Shown: one piece after another, positions 1 to 4,003 of the stretch
Layout of the letters: the number at the start of each line of letters is the position of its first letter
Numbering within the stretch: position 1 is the first letter of the stretch
Assembly: GCA_016196505.1 (NCBI GenBank)
Contig: JACPXO010000190.1
Span: forward strand, 1 to 6,019
Direction of reading: 5' to 3'
Source of the DNA: Candidatus Omnitrophota bacterium
Lineage (GTDB): Bacteria; Omnitrophota; Gorgyraeia; 2-02-FULL-51-18
DNA length: 6,019 nucleotides
Notes under the pieces: model-generated
What the model was told of the DNA's origin: nothing
Database searches by the model: none
The model's input: the letters and a program-made list of their open reading frames with translations, nothing else
Program-made: the position numbers and the translations under genes

Positions 1-55
1 CGGTAAGGTAGGAACCATCTTGACCGGTGATCCCGGTGATGAGCGCACGCTTCAT
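1..55 (-). CDS. gmd: GDP-mannose 4,6-dehydratase, N-terminal fragment (continues beyond window)
   Basis: Only the first 18 codons lie in the window, encoding MKRALITGITGQDGSYLT. This contains the Rossmann NAD(P)-binding glycine motif GxxGxxG, and the exact form TGITGQDGSYL is characteristic of Gmd; related sugar-nucleotide dehydratases and reductases usually have a different residue pair in place of QD. Gmd converts GDP-D-mannose to GDP-4-keto-6-deoxy-D-mannose in the cytoplasm, the branch point to GDP-L-fucose, GDP-D-rhamnose and similar sugars. The start ATG overlaps the TGA of the upstream kinase gene as ATGA. No Shine-Dalgarno sequence is visible in the 20 bases before it, so translation is probably coupled to the kinase gene. 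The identification is by motif recognition on a short peptide; the catalytic residues lie outside the window. Confidence 0.85.
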   Translation of the reverse strand, partial: MKRALITGITGQDGSYLT

Positions 56-1938
56 CGAAACTTTTTTAGAAATGAGCCGTAGCGCATCCCAAGTTCGCTT
101 TTCTTCCAAGCGCGGCTCATACGCTCCCATGACGCCGCCAGAGACCCGTCGGGACCAGCGTCTTTCCCTTCATCGCCGTAATACTTCTTGTACCGCTTGT
201 AGTAGCGGTAACGGTAGCCCTCCTGCTCGTAATTGGCGCGGTTAATGACGACCCCGATCAGTGCGTGCCCGATGGCTTCAAACTTTTCCTTGATGGTTTT
301 GGCGATCTTTCCGTCAAGCATGCCCGAACCGCAGACCAAAATACCGCTGTGAACGTGCTTGGCCACCACGAGACCGTCCGGAATATACAACACCGGAGGA
401 ACGTCGATCACGATCCGGTCGAAAGATTTGGACATTTCGTCCAGCAGGTCCCGAAAGCGCTCGGAGGACAAAAGTTCCGAGGGATTCGGCGAGATCGTAC
501 CGCCCGCGATCACTTTCAAATCGCTCCCGTTAACGGAACGAACGATCTCCTTAAGCGAGGCGGATCCGACCAAATAATCCGATAACCCTTTCAGGTTTTC
601 CATGCCCAGGTACCGGTGAAGAAAGGGTTTTCTAAGATCCGCGTCGATCAGGAGTATCTTTCGTCCGAGACCCGTGAGAGACAGGGCCAAAAGCACCGCT
701 ACGGTGGATTTTCCCTCATCCGGAATAGAACTGGTGAGCATGATGCGCTTAGATCGTTCATAGGGCATGGAAAAAAGAATGTGCGTCCGGACGCTCGCGA
801 CAGAATCGGCCAAAATGGAGTTCTTGTTCAACGCCTCCACCAGCGACGAAAACTTTGACTTTGGCGGGCGATCCCCTTCCCCCTTATCAACCACGAGTTC
901 CTTAGTTTCCGGGATATACCCGAGAAAAGGGATGTTTAGAAATTGTTGGACATCTTCCTCGCTCTTAATTTTTTGACTCGTATACTCCATCAGAAACACG
1001 AGGAACGAGGAGCTTAGAAAAGTGGCCAAGGTCCCCATAAAAATACCGAGCGGCCGGTTGGGTTTCGAAGGCCTGCGCGGAGGGATGGCCTCTTCCAGAA
1101 TCTTGACATTGGTGATATTGATCTTCCCTTCCAAATTCGCCCTGAGATTGCTGATGATCTTTTGCGTGCGCTCCTTGATTTCTTGGTCGATGTAACCCAA
1201 ACGCTCGGTCAACTGTTTGATTGTGGGGTGTTCGGGTTTATACCGTTGCGAAAGTTCGCTGAGCTCACCTTCAACCTGAAGCTTGCTGTCATTAAGCTTT
1301 CTTATCACAACGTCGGCCGTCACGCTCGGGAGAGACCCCACAAATTGTTCGCGGTTAAAACCCTGCGAGGACAAGTCGCCCTGCGTTTCCGCTCCACTGA
1401 GTTCGGTGGTTTCGGGGATAAGTTGGAGGATCTGTTTGGAGATAAAAAGGTTTTCACTTGAGTTTTCACGGACAAAGATGTCCACGTAGGCGTTGGCGAT
1501 GCGCGCGGCCAACTCCGGATCGGGGTGCGTGACGGACAGCGCGATGACGCGGGAGTCCTTCATATGGCTGGCGCGCACAGAATAGCGCAAGAGTGGACTC
1601 AAACCCAGTTCCTTCATAGCCGCCTCTTTAGTCTTTCTGCTGGTCAAAACCTCGATCTGAGTGCCGTAATAGTCCTCCTCACCGCGGAAAAGAGGGATCA
1701 GGATCTCCTGAGGGGATTTTGGCTGTTGGCTTTCGGATCTTTCAATGACGATCTTGGCGCTCGCCGTATAAAGATCCGGCATGAGGAGGTAATAAACGGA
1801 AAAACAGACCAGGCCAAGAAAAGTGATCCCCGCGATCAGGCGGATATGCCCGAAAACCAGGCGAAATATCTCAAAATAATCCGATTTTTGAGGATTTTCC
1901 TCGACAAAATCCGGACTGACGGTTTCATCCAAGGGCAT
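52..1938 (-). CDS. Polysaccharide copolymerase fused to BY-type tyrosine kinase (Wzc/GumC-like, 628 aa)
   Basis: Inner-membrane protein expected to control chain length and export of a polysaccharide and to autophosphorylate on tyrosine. In order: a short cytoplasmic N-terminus; a first membrane segment at about residues 32-53; a Wzz-type domain from about 55 to 160; a periplasmic helical region (about 210-275) with a YKPEHPTI element typical of the GumC/GNVR part; a proline-rich stretch (286-296); a second membrane segment (about 297-317); and a cytoplasmic kinase domain. The kinase has Walker A (403-412, SIPDEGKST), Walker A' (427-437, ILLIDADLRK) and Walker B (509-515, IVIDVPP). Near the C-terminus are eight tyrosines within residues 570-587, the usual autophosphorylation cluster, followed by a 41-residue tail. 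The helix normally carrying the E-x2-R-x2-R oligomerisation motif (around 378-384) keeps only the last Arg. It is somewhat shorter than E. coli Wzc (about 720 aa). An AGGA box sits 7 bases before the ATG. The matching phosphatase (Wzb type) is not in the window. Confidence 0.93.
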   Translation of the reverse strand: MPLDETVSPDFVEENPQKSDYFEIFRLVFGHIRLIAGITFLGLVCFSVYYLLMPDLYTASAKIVIERSESQQPKSPQEILIPLFRGEEDYYGTQIEVLTSRKTKEAAMKELGLSPLLRYSVRASHMKDSRVIALSVTHPDPELAARIANAYVDIFVRENSSENLFISKQILQLIPETTELSGAETQGDLSSQGFNREQFVGSLPSVTADVVIRKLNDSKLQVEGELSELSQRYKPEHPTIKQLTERLGYIDQEIKERTQKIISNLRANLEGKINITNVKILEEAIPPRRPSKPNRPLGIFMGTLATFLSSSFLVFLMEYTSQKIKSEEDVQQFLNIPFLGYIPETKELVVDKGEGDRPPKSKFSSLVEALNKNSILADSVASVRTHILFSMPYERSKRIMLTSSIPDEGKSTVAVLLALSLTGLGRKILLIDADLRKPFLHRYLGMENLKGLSDYLVGSASLKEIVRSVNGSDLKVIAGGTISPNPSELLSSERFRDLLDEMSKSFDRIVIDVPPVLYIPDGLVVAKHVHSGILVCGSGMLDGKIAKTIKEKFEAIGHALIGVVINRANYEQEGYRYRYYKRYKKYYGDEGKDAGPDGSLAASWERMSRAWKKSELGMRYGSFLKKFR

Positions 1939-1944
1939 AAAAAG

Positions 1945-1949
1945 TTCCT
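1945..1949 (-). promoter_or_regulatory. Ribosome binding site for the Wzc-like gene
   Basis: AGGAA lies 6 bases upstream of the ATG at 1938, inside the 15-bp gap between the OPX stop codon and the kinase start. It supports that ATG as the start. It is the one junction in this cluster with a clear gap and an independent Shine-Dalgarno sequence. Confidence 0.6.
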
Positions 1950-1953
1950 ATAG

Positions 1954-2571
1954 TTAAAAGAAAGATTCCGGAACGACCACCAGATCTTTGGGTTCGAGCG
2001 GAACGTCTTTGGCGTTACCATCCATGATACTGCCCACATTCACGGACATCGAGACCGCTTTGTCTTCCTTGGGAGAATAACGGACGATGCGCACTCCGCC
2101 CGGATTGGCTATCGGCGTGAATCCTCCGGCCTCCGAGATCAGTTGGATCAAGGTCATGCCCGGCTCCAGATCATAATTGCCGGGTTTTGACACTTGACCC
2201 AGCACTGAAACTGTCTTGCTCATCCCTTCTTCCAGCGTCACTTCGATCTGGGGGTTGACTAGAAAATTTTTTCCAAGATTTTCCACTAAATAATTTCTCA
2301 ACGCGCCAAGGGTCATACCCTCGGTGCGAACATCCCCCAACAAAGGATAGTTGAGCGTCCCAGACCCGTCCACGACAAAAACACCGGTGAGATCCGGCTC
2401 ACGAAACACTTTGACGCTGAGCTTATCCCCAGGCCGAAGAGTGTACCCTTCTTCCGGCTGAGGGTTACTGACGAGACCCGGTTTTTCTTCTCCCCAAGCC
2501 ACAGTCAGAACACCGATGCCCAAAAGAAACACTAAGAAGAACACGCTAAAAAACCTTGGCTTTAAAAACAT
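1954..2571 (-). CDS. Periplasmic polysaccharide export protein (OPX/Wza-like, Poly_export + one SLBB domain)
   Basis: A 205-residue exporter component expected to link the inner-membrane copolymerase to the outer-membrane pore. Residues 1-27 form a signal peptide (basic K4/R6, hydrophobic 7-25, probable cleavage after AWG). A Poly_export domain covers about 41-115, with the classical opening YTLRPGDKLSVKVF and a later NPQIEVTLEEG. A single SLBB domain follows (about 119-165), with VLGQVSKPGNYDLEPGMTL and the EAGGFTP turn. The protein ends DLVVVPESFF, directly after the usual VPE element. There is no lipobox cysteine; the protein has no Cys at all. It also lacks the extra SLBB domain and the C-terminal amphipathic helix that form the Wza pore; E. 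coli Wza is about 380 aa. It therefore looks like a short, helix-less OPX protein that needs a partner porin. The start overlaps the porin stop as TAATG; a GGA lies 6 bases before the ATG and a stronger AGGAG lies 13 bases before it. A functional symbol such as wza is not certain. Confidence 0.92.
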   Translation of the reverse strand: MFLKPRFFSVFFLVFLLGIGVLTVAWGEEKPGLVSNPQPEEGYTLRPGDKLSVKVFREPDLTGVFVVDGSGTLNYPLLGDVRTEGMTLGALRNYLVENLGKNFLVNPQIEVTLEEGMSKTVSVLGQVSKPGNYDLEPGMTLIQLISEAGGFTPIANPGGVRIVRYSPKEDKAVSMSVNVGSIMDGNAKDVPLEPKDLVVVPESFF

Positions 2572-3932
2572 TAGAATTCCATCTCTCCTGTAATGGCGAT
2601 CCGGTGATTGTCATACTCAAAATTTTTAAAGGTGGAATTTTTATTCAAAAACTTATAGCCGATCACAAAGTTCATGTAGGACCTCGGCGTCCACGTGAGA
2701 CTGGTCCCGCACTCAAAAACGGTGTCTTCCTGTTCGCGCTGGTGTTTCAGGGTCGCGTTCTCGAGGTCGGCCATCTCAATGATACCCTTTTTAGACCGGA
2801 TGAGATAGCTCGTCGATCCGTCCAAGCTTAAACGCGGGGATATCGCCCAGGTGATACTCGCCTGGTAAGTGTCGCTGCTCGACTGCCCCTCCTGGCCGGC
2901 TTGAGTGTTAAAATCTTCGGCCACATCGGTCGTATAGGAAAAACTGCTTGTTAACTTGCCGGAAAGTTTTCGTGAAATACCCGTTTTTAAATACAACCCA
3001 TCCACGCCGGGCCTTGTCTTGTCCCGGTATTCGCGGTTGGCATAAGCCAGATCCACGCTTAAGCCCGTCTTGGGCGTGAGTTTCCCGTCGGCGCCGAGAG
3101 AAACCTTTTCCGACCCGGAAGGGGTATTGCCACCCTGGAAATAATTGACTTCCTCCCATTCATAAGCGGTGTACACATCCAGTTTCGGCGTAAGCGCATA
3201 GGTGAATTTGGGGCCCCAGGAGTAGGTTTGCGTACTTTGGGCATTGGTGGCGACGGAGTTTCCGGCCACCGGAAAGAAGAACAGACTATAGTCGAATTTA
3301 AAACTCGCTTTGGTTTTTGGGGAAATTTTGTAAACGAGCGTCGCCGTCGCGTTGTCCGTCCATGTCAAAACCTGTTCTTTGCCCGGAGACCTCAGTTCAC
3401 CGCGGTCGCCGACCGCGAATTTACTGCGCGGTTTGAAAACGTTGACCAAACTCGCCGAAAGCCGGTTTTTCTTGTAGGACATGTTGAGGTTGTGGTTCGT
3501 GCTCAGTCCGCTTTGTTTATGGTTCGTCACATACCGCGCATACGACGCATCAAGCTTCGAAGTAACCTGAGTGAATTCCCCCCGCCGCATCCATGACAAA
3601 GACGGCGTGTACGTATGGATAAAATCCTCCTTGGGGTCATTGTACTCGCTGAAAAGATTCCCGTCATAAGCAGCGCGCACGATCATTTTTTTCGTCATTT
3701 GCCACTCGCCCGCAGGGCCTTCCGCTTCTTTGGGAAGCCCGTACGCCTCGCGTTGATGAAAGGCCTGCCCAAATTGCTTTTGCTTCTGGCCGATCGCGAA
3801 GGATTGATCGACCCCAGCGGCCGCGTCCAAGAAATCCGCCGCCCAGGACTTCTTAGGATTGACCCCTACTCCACCGAACACAACAAGAAAAATGAGTAAC
3901 CAAAATCTTTTCTTATCTTGTTGTAGAATCAT
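2571..3932 (-). CDS. Outer-membrane beta-barrel protein of the polysaccharide export locus (putative porin, BBP2/Wzp-like)
   Basis: A 453-residue secreted protein. Residues 1-31 form a signal peptide (KKR, a hydrophobic core at 10-24, cleavage site SWA before ADF). Residues 32-82 are a Gln-rich, probably helical periplasmic extension. From about 83 to the end the sequence alternates polar and aromatic/hydrophobic residues, and by eye I count about 18 amphipathic strands. It ends with IAITGEMEF, a C-terminal Phe beta-signal as recognised by the BAM complex. A turn motif of the type [LI][ST]P[KR] followed by a strand recurs at about 203, 247, 285, 364 and 414, with a looser LSGK copy at 323. 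The family is probably the beta-barrel porin type found in EPS loci (PF10082-like or Wzp-like); I assign this from architecture and context, not from a search. The gene ends in a one-base overlap with the OPX start, which suggests the two products act together as the outer-membrane exit. No clear Shine-Dalgarno sequence precedes the ATG at 3932. No alternative start was seen near the signal peptide. Confidence 0.85.
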   Translation of the reverse strand: MILQQDKKRFWLLIFLVVFGGVGVNPKKSWAADFLDAAAGVDQSFAIGQKQKQFGQAFHQREAYGLPKEAEGPAGEWQMTKKMIVRAAYDGNLFSEYNDPKEDFIHTYTPSLSWMRRGEFTQVTSKLDASYARYVTNHKQSGLSTNHNLNMSYKKNRLSASLVNVFKPRSKFAVGDRGELRSPGKEQVLTWTDNATATLVYKISPKTKASFKFDYSLFFFPVAGNSVATNAQSTQTYSWGPKFTYALTPKLDVYTAYEWEEVNYFQGGNTPSGSEKVSLGADGKLTPKTGLSVDLAYANREYRDKTRPGVDGLYLKTGISRKLSGKLTSSFSYTTDVAEDFNTQAGQEGQSSSDTYQASITWAISPRLSLDGSTSYLIRSKKGIIEMADLENATLKHQREQEDTVFECGTSLTWTPRSYMNFVIGYKFLNKNSTFKNFEYDNHRIAITGEMEF

Positions 3933-3938
3933 CTATTC

Positions 3939-3966
3939 AATTTATCATAACTCAATGTTTTGTCAA
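3939..3966 (-). promoter_or_regulatory. Candidate sigma70-type promoter for the porin-OPX-kinase-gmd operon
   Basis: On the minus strand a perfect TTGACA (3966-3961) is followed after 16 bases by TAAATT (3944-3939), which matches TATAAT at four of six positions. A better-looking -10, TATGAT (3949-3944), is only 11 bases from TTGACA, which is too close. The element lies in the AT-rich 71-bp gap, the only sizeable non-coding stretch in the window. If TAAATT is used, transcription would start at or within a few bases of the porin ATG, giving a nearly leaderless message. That would agree with the absent Shine-Dalgarno sequence. This is a prediction from consensus only. Confidence 0.38.
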
Positions 3967-4003
3967 GGAGTTAAGCCCGCATCTAGTCGAGTTTTTGAAC
4001 GGT

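Noticed and set aside
1525..1953. 142-codon open frame on the plus strand opposite the kinase gene
   Set aside because: It is fully antisense to a well-supported coding sequence, has no recognisable domain, and its composition is that of a shadow frame.
1939..1953. Possible promoter or terminator between the OPX and kinase genes
   Set aside because: The gap is only 15 bases and is explained by a stop codon followed by an AGGA ribosome binding site.
3228..3596. 122-codon plus-strand frame opposite the porin gene
   Set aside because: Arg- and Phe-rich low-quality translation antisense to the barrel, with no recognisable motif.
3944..3966. TTGACA with TATGAT as the promoter pair
   Set aside because: TATGAT is a better -10 by sequence, but the spacer is only 11 bases. 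A 17-base spacer would need AACTCC as the -35. Neither pairing is standard, so TTGACA with TAAATT was preferred.
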